Shown: positions 12,150 to 24,359 of the stretch, one piece after another | Position numbering within the stretch: the stretch's first letter is position 1 | Layout: each line of letters begins with the position of its first letter | Source of the DNA: Bradysia coprophila | Taxonomy: Eukaryota; Arthropoda; Insecta; Diptera; Sciaridae | NCBI RefSeq assembly: GCF_014529535.1 | Contig: NC_050735.1 | Span: forward strand, 6,707,739-6,771,738 | Direction: 5' to 3' | Length of the DNA stretch: 64,000 nt | Translations under genes and position numbers: made by a program | Notes under the pieces: model-generated | The model's input: the letters and a program-made list of their open reading frames with translations, nothing else | What the model was told of the DNA's origin: nothing | Database searches by the model: none

Positions 12150-13785
12150 CAACCATGGATGCCGGTCCTCCGATACGGCCAAGCGTGTTTGGAAACTGAA
12201 TACAGTTTCGTACAGTACTCCAATTCCGACCTTATTTAAATTTTGTTCAACCTCACCCTAAGTGTCCAAGTGTTTTTATCTGTTATCCACAACGACGACC
12301 GATGATCACTGGTTGGTTTTTCCTTTTATACCAAAGTACATAGTATATATTACATAGCTATAAAAATGAAGACAAATTTTGTACTGAATGCTATAAGATA
12401 GTATCAACAGTAAAAGTAATAGATTTAGTGATGTTGATGGATCAAGTACATGTAAAAGTTGTAAAAGGAAACAGTGGCAAAATTACAATTTAGCTCGAAC
12501 AAGTTAAACACAGCCAGTTCTGAACATTGGCTCCTCATGAACGATTTGTTGTTCATATTTACGCGGAAATGTGGTGTTCTTCTTTAACTTTCCCATTTGA
12601 CATCATAGTCGTTCTTTAAATTCTCTATCAAATAAACACATCCTAAAAAGTCAGTACCATTAAGATAATAAATAATTTAAATCTAAAGAAACTTGTAAAA
12701 TGCGTTTTATTTCTGTTTTTAGTTAGATCTTCTATTCCACATATTCACTCTACATCAACGTATCATACACACTGAATCATACGAATAAAAACTGTTGAAA
12801 AACTTGAAAGGTTCGCTAGCCAATTACCAACTAAAAGCAACATATCCCAGTGTTCCTCATCACCTCTCCATACCTCTTCCACCGGATATCTTCATCTATA
12901 CCACAATCTACAACAGCGTATAATACAACCGGTATATATACATGACACACATGTGTGTACGACTGAAAATGTGTATACGGTTTTTGTATCGAGCTTCAAC
13001 GGGAGTGCAGGTTGGTCTTCATGAGTTTACGAGTTTGTTTGATACAATAACACACACGTCGAGCTTGTATCTATTTTATCGAAGTGAAAGAGTAGAATGA
13101 GTATAAGGTTATAAAGGGATGAACATTTTGGTTGTTTTTACTTCGATGCCATTACGGTACTTAAATAACTCCCATTAGTGTCGATATGTGTGTATGTACG
13201 TACAATTCTATTCTATGGTTGCTCATGGATATGTGGGCTTACGTATATATCCCATAATGCACGTTAGCTTTTGAACATGAACACGGGGAGTTCGGATACA
13301 AAAAAAATATTATTCCAACAACAAACAGTTTCGTTGGTGAATAAAAATTGCATAAAATCCTTTTTTGGGATTTTATAGAAATTACAAAATGAAAAGAGAA
13401 CAAAAACAAAATGTAAAACGGTAATGTGCCGCATCAATGAATTTTTTCAAAACGCTTAAACATGTACAAACGTTTGCATTGGTCGGTATCCATATACAGC
13501 ACCGTGGTCATGTGTTGTGGACAACCACGAGTACGACTATAGATTGTATCAACATTATGCGATATTTAGAATAACAGAACTAACAGATTTAATTACCAAG
13601 AAATGTTGACGACCTGACCTGAGCTACGAAACAAATTTGTGAAAAATTCAATTTCTCTGTTTCCAGTATCGATACGAAGTTTGTTTTCTAGAGAGGATAT
13701 TGACTTTACACATCAGTAAGTATAATTATCAAATCTGTTACTTCTTTTGATGCAAGCAATGCACTGTCAGTGCGTTGATGTAAGG
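12150..13785. other. AT-rich DNA, nothing recognised
   Basis: No exon or repeat can be supported. Confidence 0.4.
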
Positions 13786-13787
13786 AT

Positions 13788-13842
13788 ATGCAACGAAATG
13801 ATGAAAAATCTTTTACTTCATTTGTTTAGATTTTATTTTTCG
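13788..13842. repeat. Dispersed repeat unit containing CTTTTACTTCATTTG
   Basis: About 55 bases are nearly identical to 14886-14942. The core recurs at 25108, 54917 and 61403, and inverted at 28488, 33825 and 47961. Confidence 0.65.
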
Positions 13843-14885
13843 ATACATACAGCACAATTATGGACATATTTTCGTCTTTGTATATTACGTTGTATATTGC
13901 AATGATGTACCAGAAAAACCCCACTGTAACATTGATACCGTGCATACGTATCGCAACTTTCCTTAAACTATTCTGAAAACTTTGTTCCTTATGTTCATAG
14001 AACTTTCTTTCTTCTATTAGCAAGTTTTAGGCAGCCGTATACACGATAGAATAAAACACATAGAACAGACGCCCGCACATTGTATATCATCAAAGTACCT
14101 TTACCATGACGTGAGCTTTCTATACATAAGGGTAAGAGTATAATATAGGTTTTCGCATGTACAGTAAAAACCATATATAAAATTTACACGAAAGACTATA
14201 ATATGGCTATAATACGAAAAAGCAACGTACTTTCGCGTCTTCCATTAAAAAGTCATTAAACATCATCCCCTAAAATTACCAACTTTCGATGAACAACTTT
14301 AAAGCTGTCTTTCCCCTAGGCATTTCAATTTTCTGTATACGCTAAGATATACTACGAAGAAAATATATATTTTCGTTCACGTTGGATGGTTTATTTACTT
14401 TGTGTGCTTCTTACTTTGTGTAGCTGTATCAATATTTGAATATAGCAGAGATTTTTAAAACAAATTTTAAATGGAAAATGAACTAGATCAAGTGTAAGTG
14501 TACGCATACATAAAGTTAATGTTTTTTATGTTCACACTTTTTGACATTTTAATTTGAGAAAAACAGATCGAAGAGTGGTATAACTAAGAAAGTAAACTAA
14601 AATGGAGATTTTAACGGATCTTACCATCAATTATGGCTGAAAAGAAACAGATTCAGTAATATCCTCTTACTAACTACAAGAAGAGATCTATCTGAGGGAA
14701 CTAGTTCATATTACCTTAAAAAGCCGTCTAGTCTAGACATGTCACGGCAGAGTGAAATAAACCAGGCAGTAGCGGTTCATTTTCGAAACGTCAAATAAGG
14801 GACCTAATACACTGTATGAAAATGAACTCAAATGAAGATGGTAGATTGTTAAGGTCCCTCGTCAAATCAAGGAATGATGTAAGAA

Positions 14886-14942
14886 ATGCAACAAAATGAT
14901 GAAAAATCTCTTACTTCATTTGTTTAGATTTTATTTTTCGAT
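14886..14942. repeat. Second copy of the CTTTTACTTCATTTG repeat
   Basis: Shares AAATGATGAAAAATC and TTTAGATTTTATTTTTCGAT with 13788-13842. Confidence 0.65.
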
Positions 14943-14949
14943 TTATAGG

Positions 14950-17790
14950 ACCGCATTAGGAATAGAAAATTGTTTTTTTGCCATAGTCGATACCAGATGA
15001 AATAGCCTTCCGTAAAAAGTGGATTTATTTGCTCCGTAGTTACCTGGAACAACAGATAACTCTACTTATCTCTACCGATTATGACCCTCTACTCTTGTCG
15101 TTTGTAGAAGCCTAAAATATGAATCTCGGTGCGAAGTACTTCAGTAGACTCACCATCCTATATGTCATGATTTTAGTGGTTTGTTATGTCTACTCTTTTA
15201 AATTACAGTTCATCATCGGTTCTGGATGACCGAATAAAAATAAAGCAGAAAATCTGTCACCGTGTTTTTCATTAGCATTGCTAGTTCCTAATTTCGTCAT
15301 TTTAATAATTCAATTCAATAACGCATTAAATGGAAGAGTGAAAACAATCTTTACTTATTTAAACAAGAATTCATTGACAATGTTTTCAGATACATTGTAT
15401 ACCTACCTAGTATATTACATTTGGATGAAATGAAAATAAAAAAAAATTGTTTGGAGTAATTTGGCGTAACGGAGCACTTAGAAACATCTCAGATTTATGG
15501 TTTTAGATCTTTCAGGCGTTTGAATGAAGTGGGGGTATATTGTATATGACGAGTGGGTATTATAAATATATTTCGTCGCGATTTTGTATCGAGAAAATGA
15601 AAATTATATCAAATCTGCCAAAAAAATCGTAAGATCCCAATTTGAAGACTTATCTCTATCAGCTGTTAATATAGAATGGACGTTTATTACAACAACTATA
15701 ACACTTAAATTCATTTCTTCATACCTCTACTTAATTGATCTGTGATTGTTCTCCATTTCAACGAATATTTTAATTTTTTTAAATTTTCATATGACGATGT
15801 GACTACCGCATTTCATTTTCATATATCGAGAAAGTTTTTTTTTTAGTTTCTACAACATAAATTGCTCTGGCAGTTAACGAGGTGTGACGCTACCGCCGAT
15901 AATATAGCAAAAACTTGGTAACTTGAGAGGAAACATTAAACATCGAATTAATTAAGAGCATCGAAACTTCTATAAAGTCGTCTTTATGTGAACGTTGCAC
16001 ATTAGAACCAATTTACTACGGTGACACAGTTAACTCATTTACCTATATTTCACTTTTTAATTCGAAAAATGGTTATTTGTTTACCATGAGGGAGGAGATA
16101 GGAAATTCCATCAAGAGTGAAAGTTTGCGGCCAGAGCGAAACGATGAAGTTAGAATTCGACTATTCCTCACCGAAGTGAACACATGTTTTCTCATTCGTG
16201 AGTGGCGTAAATCCACTAAAAACACATCAATTTGTTTCACCATTTTTAAAAATCGAAACAATTTGACAGTTGAAAAGAGAAAAACCTCTTGCTTACCAAT
16301 GAACGTCAACACAAGGTATAGATCACGACCACTGGCGTGTCGATCGACTGTTCGGTTTTGTGTGCAAACTAATGACAACAAACTTCGCTTCTAAGAGAAT
16401 TCCCCGTATTTGGTTCATTTGTATTCATTTCAAAGAATTGGACGTACTCAGTTATTCATTACTATGCGAAATCGTGAAGTTAGCTACGATTAGTTTGCAC
16501 ACTTTTCTCATCGTTCATCAGTTTTCTGTCATCAGTTTCGCCAAACGAAGAGATCTATGGTCGAATGTCAAACTTTGTATGGAGCGGAGGACATAGCGAT
16601 TTTATATGCAATACCTGGTTTAAACTTTCATTGTTGCTTACCTCATGGGAAAAACAAGAGTCGAGAAAATAAAAAATTTCTCACCTGAGAGAGCGTCAAT
16701 AAAGGTTATTCACGCCGCATGGATGAAAAAATATATTTCTTTCGACTAATGAAGTACTTAGAAAGATTATTTCGCTAATTTCCTTTTAGTGAAGTCTCTC
16801 TCTTTCCTTATAATCATGGAGCAAATATGTTAAGAAATAAACGAAACTTGAAAATTTTTATTTCTTGTGACATGGAATTAAGAGCTTGAACTCAATGATT
16901 GTTTGTAAAGTAGTGCAAATATGAAGCAATATTCGACCTTTCACGTGTCTAATGAAACTAAAATGAAAATAGATCATCTCCTTTCTTAGAGTATCTTGGT
17001 TCCTTTCATTTATAGACTTCGAGTTATAGTAAAACTAAATTTCATTCATCACTGTGGTTGGAGAATTCGCCATATATCTGAGATGATCTCGAAATAATAA
17101 GTTGAATGCTATCGCACCTGTATACAATAGCGATTGAAAGAGTAGTATAACTCATGGCGATTTCCTGTTATATGTAAAACTTGATTCCAAATAATGTATG
17201 CAATTTTCGTGTTAGCTCAGAAAATAAAAGTGAAGCGACAATCATACCTTCACAATGGTGACAATAAATAACAGACTGTCGGTTCGGTCATTGCCTTTCA
17301 GAGTACCTTTCACAACGATCAGACTAACGATTAACCTTTCACAGACGGCAAACAGTTTAATTATCACGTCTATTACTTCTTTTGGTGGAAGTAATTTCCA
17401 TAGATTTATACAAATTCTTTCGTTTTATTTGTTTCACACAAATTAATGTATTGGCGCTCAGGTTAATTTACAACTTTTTTTTTCTCCAGGTTAGCAAATA
17501 CCTATTGACTATATGTCCATAGAAGCTGGGTTAATCACATAATTTTGTTGTAATTCCGCACTCAGTCGTCATTGGACCTAGTGATTTTATAGAACTAACA
17601 GGGATCTCCTACTTTAATAAAATTGCAGTCTACCTTGGTCACAGCTGTTTGTTAATCCTAACAGGGTCTTACAACCGTAAAATTTGTAAGAACGATATCA
17701 TACCGACTTATCTGTCCAATGCTTTTGCGGTTGTTAGTTGAATTTGAAGGATCAATTCATAGGCGAAAAACCAAAGAACCCAAAGGAACA
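14950..17790. other. AT-rich DNA, nothing recognised
   Basis: Both strands are open for about 100 codons at 16073-16394, but no splice sites or motifs support either. Confidence 0.35.
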
Positions 17791-17794
17791 ATGT

Positions 17795-18243
17795 CACAGC
17801 AGTGCTCCTAACATTTACACTGAATGAACAAGACGTAAATTGAGAATATTTAATGATACGAGCAACCGCTTAAGATTGTTTGTGTGGTATGCTTTTAACT
17901 CATTCAGAAGTCGTCTAAATTTACAACGGAAGCATTTCATGAGCCTCCGATTTGTATGTTCATGCAATGATATCTATGTCAAGGACTAAAAATATCTGAA
18001 TTACTGAGACTACACAGAGCATTTTTACCAGCACCGATTTTGTTACTGGTCTTCTGGAAGAAACAGGTCTAACGGAGGCGACCCTCCCGTGAAATCAATC
18101 TATCTGTTCGACAGAAAGTAACTGGCGAAATATTAACCTGTAGCACAGAACTGCTCTAGCATTAACACAGAATTGACAAGTGTCAAATTTGGAGGCTCTA
18201 GTGATAAGAGCTACCGCTTAGGGGTGTTTGCATTGTATGCTTC
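17795..18243. repeat. Diverged direct repeat, two copies of about 100 bp
   Basis: 17795-17895 and 18140-18243 share CACAG..TGCTC, GAGCAACCGCTTA/GAGCTACCGCTTA and GTTTGTGTGGTATGCTT-like ends. Confidence 0.5.
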
Positions 18244-19046
18244 GGGAAGTTTTTCTTTGTGAAGAAAGACATTGATTCAAATATTCGAACACGTTGGTTA
18301 GAGCGCTCTATTTGAATGAATGCCTTTTTCGGAGGTGCTCAAATATTTTTAAAAATTATAAAAGATATGTGTTCACTATTTTTGCCCTCCGCACCATTTA
18401 AAAACCATGTCAGGTCAGGAACATTTTTTTATTTTTCCCACAAGGAAAACTCACTTTAGCAGTTTTCAGTTATCGGCGATTTTCACAAATGTTTTCCAAA
18501 AACACCTAAAATACTTACAGAAAACACACATCGGGTATGCTCATTCATGAATTTTATACGTGAATGAATATAGAAGATAATCGAATCAAAAATCGCATTA
18601 TGTTAATCTCTTCAATGAAGAAACAGAAAATTTTTACAAGCGAAACCAATTTAAGGGAAACCGATAACAATTTTTGTTTTTACTTTTCGAATTTCAGGTA
18701 AGAAAACACAAAATGCAGATATCATAGGATGTCGATTCATTATTATATTGTGAACGAAAAACGTTTTTTTTTTATACACAGAAAACACTCACTTGCGTTC
18801 CATTGTTGTTGTTTTGCTTTTTTTTTTCAATGACTTTAATACCAGCTACGTACCTTACACTACCTCTTTATCATGGCCATTTATCAATGCATCTTTAAGC
18901 AAAGTAAATGGGTCTATTATTTCGTAGAAAACGAATAATCGACAATAGTTACGTCTATTTATATTTGTTCCTCAAGGGTGATGCCAGTCAGTTGTTTCTT
19001 CTACACGCTGTGATTCAGTCGGTTACACAAGTCGCTTCGAGAAAAA

Positions 19047-21130
19047 ATGTGGAAAATTTATTGCATTATTCCGATAATATTGATCGGGCATGTTCATTCG
19101 ATACGGTCGGAATCGATGTCGCGAAATGAAATTACCAATTCGGTGTATGAATCGAATAGAGGTCGTGGTTGGATGGATACGGCTAAGGATGCATTAGCTG
19201 GTCCAGCTGGGAAAATGGTGGTGCATTTTGCTAAAGAAATGATAAGTCGATCGACGGGGAATAGTCAAGTAATGAATTTGTGTGCATTGTGGTTGTATAA
19301 TATAGTTGATGGTGATTGCAATTGGGTGACATTTTTTCTGTGACTGCTGACGCGGTTGTGGTCAGCACCCAGCGAAAAAAGTACAAATAAATAATAGATT
19401 CCAATAAGAGCGAAGCGAGCGCCGTAAATTGCTCTAGTGAACGAAATGTATATTTCATTTTTGACAAAGAACTTAAATAACTGATGGAACTGAGCGAAAT
19501 GAAAATGCGATATCTACACCTCCTTTTTTGATATCTAGGTTGTTGCTCATTGAATGTCAACAATGTCTGGTGGTGTTGATCTCGCATTCGTCATCATCCT
19601 TCTAACAGTTATTTAGTGGTTTGATTTTTGAAAACAAAGTGACAGTTCAAGTGAGAAACGTTCTGTTTTCATACTCGTTGTAGAGAAATTACTGAGAAAA
19701 AAGAACTTTTTGAGGACGCATGCGCGAAAATATAGTCATTCCCTCAACTCAGCTGAAACTACGCAGGTCTTTGTTGTGAAAAACGTTGTGTTGACCTCCG
19801 GAAAAAAGCTGGAAATTTTATTTTCTTTGGTATATAGATTTCCGACATTCTTTCCCTCGTTGAACAATTAACTATTCTCACTGGAATTGTCATTAGATAA
19901 CACGTGAACAATAGTAAATTACTTACATATGGTAGAAAGGATAGAAAACGGATTCGAGAGTGAATCCATTTCGCATCATAATCCCATAATACGTACGCTA
20001 TTTTACTCAACAATAAAAAGCCACTTTTGACAGCATGAGAGATTGTCCTATTGATCTACCTAGAGATCAATAATTTTGGCCTTTTCAGTGGAGAAAGTTG
20101 ATGTGGTTTGTCAATTTCAGTTGTCCGGTGCACAAAACGTTGTTCGTACCTCGACAGGAAATGGATTTTTTCAGCACACTTCCTAATTTTCCTTACTCGC
20201 TTCGCTGGTGCTGAAAAAATCGTCATTTCCTGGCTTGGTACGAAAAATACTATTTTGACACCGCACATGAAATTGACATTATAAAACAAGGGATAAAAAG
20301 CGAAAAAGCCCAGTTTTTGTGTGAATTTTGTTGTTCGGCGAGGCCGGAACTTTTCACTTTTATCCCGAGTCGATAGTTGTGCGCAGAAATTAACAATATT
20401 ACTTCAGCTTAACTATCTAAGCTCCATGCAGTCCTCGCTCTTCTGCACCATGTATTATATCTCGGTATTTACATAAAACAAAATGGCTCAGCTAAAAACC
20501 AACTACGAATAATTTCCCTAACAATGAAAGGGTACCAACGAGTTTAAACAGTAAACATGACATACCCGACTGCAGATAACATTTTCCTGATATTTTCAAC
20601 CTGACAATGTTTACATCAGTTTATAACTACTAGCCTGAAAATGCTTTAAAATCCATTTCAGATTTTGAGCTTAAATCTAACGAACTTATTGATCTTGGTC
20701 TTCCTCAAAGCGTTAATATTCTCGGCTGGTTTGATCGGAGCTGGAAACTGGGGTCAATATGCCCGAGCAAGACGTGACGACGGTACGTTACCATCTGAAA
20801 TTAATTTAAGAAGTTAAATAAGCGAACAATTAACTTTCCATCTTAGTATCATTCACGATAAAACCGGACGAACCACAGCTGTTTCTGGGATTCTTAGCAG
20901 CTGAAGGATCAGGAGACGATACTTGTTTGCATAATGCTGCTTGTTCGTCTACTCAATTGGCAACAGAATATGTAAAAGCAGCTAAGGCTATCATAAAGAC
21001 GGCTGAAATGCTGGATGCGGAACTGGTCAACAATCTACGTTATAGAGAACTGATTCAAAAGACTGAACGAGCAATTGCGGATGGAATGTCAGGAGCTCCA
21101 TGCGATATTATTTATCATTGTCAAATTTAA
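19047..21130 (+). CDS. Secreted/membrane protein with one hydrophobic segment and two CX5C motifs (208 aa, 3 exons)
   Basis: I assembled exons 19047-19268, 20662-20782 and 20847-21130. All junctions are GT-AG, and phases 0 then 1 match, giving 627 nt including the stop. The start follows a run of A and opens a signal peptide (MWKIYCIIPIILIGHVHS). Residues 75-102 (ILSLNLTNLLILVFLKALIF onward) form a strongly hydrophobic segment ending GAGNWGQY, followed by a basic patch ARARRDD. The C-terminal 94 residues are probably helical, with Cys 141/147 and Cys 200/206, each pair CX5C and likely disulphide-bonded. Intron 1 (1393 bp) holds a 172-bp palindrome; intron 2 is 64 bp. AATAAA lies at 21172 and again near 21220. 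I do not recognise the family by name. The layout resembles the 43491-48877 protein. A secretory-pathway location is inferred from the signal peptide; the function is unknown. The gene model is firm. Confidence 0.85.
20108..20279. repeat. 172-bp palindrome in an intron
   Basis: Outer TGTCAATTTCAGTTGTCCGG pairs with the inverse near 20253-20278. Inner CAGGAAATGGATTTTTTCAG pairs with CTGAAAAAATCGTCATTTCC. The loop contains CTCGCTTCGCTGG. It lies in intron 1 of the 208-aa gene. Confidence 0.75.
20283..20375. repeat. Palindrome related to 7465-7652
   Basis: AGGGATAAAAAGCGAAAAAG pairs with CTTTTCACTTTTATCCC. It sits directly after the 172-bp palindrome. Confidence 0.6.
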
Positions 21131-21171
21131 AAAAAATTTTGTTCTTTGGTTGCACATCGAGCTAGTGGTTT

Positions 21172-21177
21172 AATAAA
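21172..21177 (+). promoter_or_regulatory. Poly(A) signal AATAAA of the 208-aa gene
   Basis: AATAAA lies 41 bases after the stop; a second copy is at about 21220-21225. Confidence 0.6.
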
Positions 21178-21303
21178 TAATTAGTTGGTGTTAGTGAATT
21201 TCTGTATTCTTTAGCATGGAATAAAGTTTGCTTTTAAGGAGGAGAGAAGTTTGAATGTGTACAGTCGAATATCCATTCAACAGTAAAATCTGTTACTTCT
21301 TTT

Positions 21304-21667
21304 GTATGAAGAATGTTGAGGGTTTACCTGATTCTCCTTCTATCTTATTTCATTCCTGCAATGCCTAACAAATTTTAAATAAAATCAAATAGCTAGTCAT
21401 AGATAAAGCTCTCCAAAATAGCAAATCTCTTAACAGAGTTAAAAAAAACTCTTCCCTTAAACAGTCTATCATCACGTAGAGTGAAATTTGATAGCGGACA
21501 GAGAGCTGTTTCGGCCTCAGAGCTCGGTGGCGGCCCTGTTAAGAGATTTCCTTTTCTGGCGAGCTTTATCTATGGCAACCCGTATTTGATTTTATTTCAA
21601 ATTTGTTAGGCATTGCAGGTATGAAATAAGAAAGAAGGAGAATCGGGTAAACACTCAACTTCATATG
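21304..21667. repeat. MITE-like element with about 85-bp terminal inverted repeats
   Basis: GTTTACCTGATTCTCCTTCT and GCAATGCCTAACAAATTT at the left are inverted at the right (AAATTTGTTAGGCATTGC and AGAAGGAGAATCGGGTAAAC). Length is about 360 bp. Confidence 0.85.
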
Positions 21668-21853
21668 AGAATGTTGAGTGAATTGAAAATGTTTAGTTCA
21701 CTGAACATCGAGAATTAACTACTGAACATGGTGAGCAAGTACAAACTAGGAATATAATTTTGCTTATCCAGATTCATCAGCTGTATTCCAGTCACAGTTG
21801 ATAAATTTAACAACTGTCAGATTTATCCGGGTAAATTTATAACAGCATCCTAG

Positions 21854-22014
21854 CAACGCACTTCAAGCAAAATTGCTATTAATGACAGCTGTCAAATAGA
21901 GTACTACTTTGTATGAAAAAAGTGTCCGAATTTTTTTACAGTGTCAAAATTAGTTCGATACACTGTCCAGTTTCAGTACCCTATTTGAGTACCACTCATG
22001 CTTGAAGTGCGTTG
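21854..22014. mobile_element. MITE with 7-bp target duplication (copy 1)
   Basis: The ends are CAACGCACTTCAAGC and GCTTGAAGTGCGTTG, flanked on both sides by ATCCTAG (21847-21853 and 22015-22021). Copy 2 is at 55358-55519. Confidence 0.85.
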
Positions 22015-22029
22015 ATCCTAGCATTAACA

Positions 22030-23440
22030 CTCGTATATCAGACGTCTCCAATTCGACATGCATGTATTCGTATGCACTTAGTTGTGTTGTTTGTTTTGAC
22101 TCACACCAAGGAAGCATAACTCCTATTTTAACGAAAGAAAAGCAAAGCCTGTTCTGATACAATCAACCTCCAAATATTTTCTATGTTAATGCTAGGAGAA
22201 ATGCTATGCCGAAAGTCTACTATTTGCTGTGTATCGATGAGTTACGAGTTAACCTTATCTCGGCGCTAGTAAGAGCTAACGGGAATAATTCTTTGACAAA
22301 TTTTTGTACATACGCACCGCATCGTTCGTGTCTGATAAAAAGTAACATCAAATGAATTGGTAACGGAAATAACGACAATTTCGAAAAATCATTTCAAACA
22401 CCTTTTCCATTTCGACATCTAGCAAAGGCACCGACCGTATTCGAAAATTATTCGCAAGACAATTTTGTTCCGAATCGAGAAAGGATATTCTGGATATTCT
22501 AAGAGGTGTATGCAGGGCGCATGTTTCTTGAATGTCATCTGTCCGACTGAATAAAATCAATGTTTGTGTTGCTAAATAGAGAATCATTTAAATTTATCGT
22601 AACAAGGTACGGTGTGGACTTTTTCAATAAATGTATTTTTTGTTCGGGTTATTTAAAAAGAAAACTCCACATAAGGCACTTCATTATTATTTTATTATGA
22701 TGACAAATCAATGAGGATTACACCCTTATTTTCTGATATAGACCCATATGTCAAATTTTATAGTGGTTTAATAGAATTTTTTTTCTTCTGTGCTCTCTAT
22801 ACTCGGTTGTATATCCGATATGTGTTACACTTTAATATTGTCACTCGCCTTTCACTATTTTGTTTCGTTGTAGGCCTCGCATATATAATGTAATACTCGT
22901 ACACTTAAATAATATTCATCACATTCTTGATGGGTGTTCAATTTTACTTTATATCAAATCGACTGATATATTTTACGAGTGCTGTTTCACCCCTAAATCG
23001 TATTGTACATTACACATGTACATTATTTTTCAATGATCCCCTCAAATTACGACAAATAGAGGCACCCCTGAGGTGTTGTCAGTCAATTGGAATAAATTCA
23101 CAATAAAAATCGTTTGATCAGATTTTCGGATTTTGGCTTTCCACGTTGGTTTTTCTGTTACGTGAAGAGCTTAGTCGGTTGTCTTTACACACACAGGAAA
23201 AAAAAAAACTCTTGACTGCAACACACCGATACGATCAGTGATAACAATACGCGGCTTTTATTTTGTAATATCAAAAATAGACGCTAAACAATGACAACCA
23301 CAACATATCATTGCGCGTTGTATTTATTCATCCTCTCTGCATAATATGGAGTGTATTTCTAGGCATAAAAATCATAACATTTGTTGCACATGTAATTTTT
23401 CCTTATTTTAATCCAAAAGGTCGTAATTAGAGGATGTACT
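22030..23440. other. AT-rich intergenic DNA
   Basis: No feature is supported. The MCFD2-like promoter must lie in its last part, but no motif is clear. Confidence 0.35.
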
Positions 23441-23452
23441 GGTGATTGTAAG

Positions 23453-24332
23453 ATGAGAATAATTTGCACCCCAACCATATTATGTTTGATATCATTTAGC
23501 ATCAAGTCCAATTTCGCTAAGAGGGGACCCCATCATCCTAAAAGCGAAATTGACAAAGGACGACGCAAAATGGACGAACATTTCGCACATGATGTCGAGT
23601 AATTTAGTTCGTTGTGTTGACAACAAAATATCAATTACAATCCCAACTTTCAGACACATTCAGGAAGATCTTCAGCACCATGCTGACTCTGTGATTCAGC
23701 ATAGGAACATCAGTGAAATGACGGAGGACGAGAAGAATTTCTTTTACTTTAAGTTACATGATTCGGACAATAATGATGTTCTTGATGGACTTGAACTGTT
23801 ACGGGCTGCTACACACCATTCGGTACATGTTGAGGACGAGGAACAGCATAGTCACGACGACGGTGGAAAGAGTGACGAAGCGAATGAATTCGAGCATATT
23901 ATAGGTATGTGTGAGAGATACGTTGATGATGATAGGATGGCGGTAGATAGCATCGAACGGTATCAAGGAATCTCGCGTCTTTGTGAATCACAAAATGTGA
24001 TGTCGTATTAAAAGACACATCAATCACAGGCTTTCGCCCAGGTGACTGAATGGCTTATACATGCTATTGAGTTGTTTAGGAATCATATTTCACGGTATTC
24101 CTTGCAGACCATCGCAAAGTTATTGTCAGAGTGTCCTCACCAATGAACCGTGCTCTCAGCCAATTTTAACTTTCCGATTTTTCCAGAAATAATCGACGAC
24201 TTCATTCAATTCGCTGACTTCAACAATGACGGCTACCTCAACTATCCGGAATACGCTCAAGCCATAAAGCAGAACATCGACATGCCAATAAATAATCACA
24301 TCGATAATGTTAACGCCAAAGAATTCAAATAA
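23453..24332 (+). CDS. MCFD2-like EF-hand protein (ER-Golgi cargo receptor subunit)
   Basis: Exons 23453-23598, 23654-23904 and 24187-24332 join in phases 2 and 1 to give 180 aa. Residues 1-22 are a signal peptide. The mature N-terminus reads KRGPHHPKS, and HDVEHIQEDL at 46-55 spans the first splice, which supports that junction strongly. EF-hand loop 1 is DSDNNDVLDGLE (85-96) and loop 2 is DFNNDGYLNYPE (142-153). Both keep acidic or Asn residues at the metal positions and Glu at 12. A His/acid-rich linker separates them. The order matches mammalian MCFD2, a soluble lumenal partner of the lectin LMAN1/ERGIC-53 that helps glycoproteins leave the ER. A similar role here is inferred. It is somewhat longer than the human protein (146 aa from memory) because of the linker and a C-terminal tail. 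Intron 1 is 55 bp; intron 2 carries half of a palindromic element. AATAAA lies 20 bases after the stop. Confidence 0.88.
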
Positions 24333-24351
24333 ATTCGATAAATCGCTTTTC

Positions 24352-24357
24352 AATAAA
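24352..24357 (+). promoter_or_regulatory. Poly(A) signal AATAAA of the MCFD2-like gene
   Basis: AATAAA lies 20 bases after the stop codon at 24330-24332. Confidence 0.65.
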
Positions 24358-24359
24358 CA

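Noticed and set aside
16073-16394. About 100-codon frames open on both strands
   Set aside because: Neither has motifs, splice sites or coding-like composition, and the two strands cannot be told apart.
24156-24353. 65-codon minus frame
   Set aside because: It is the antisense shadow of the last exon of the MCFD2-like gene.
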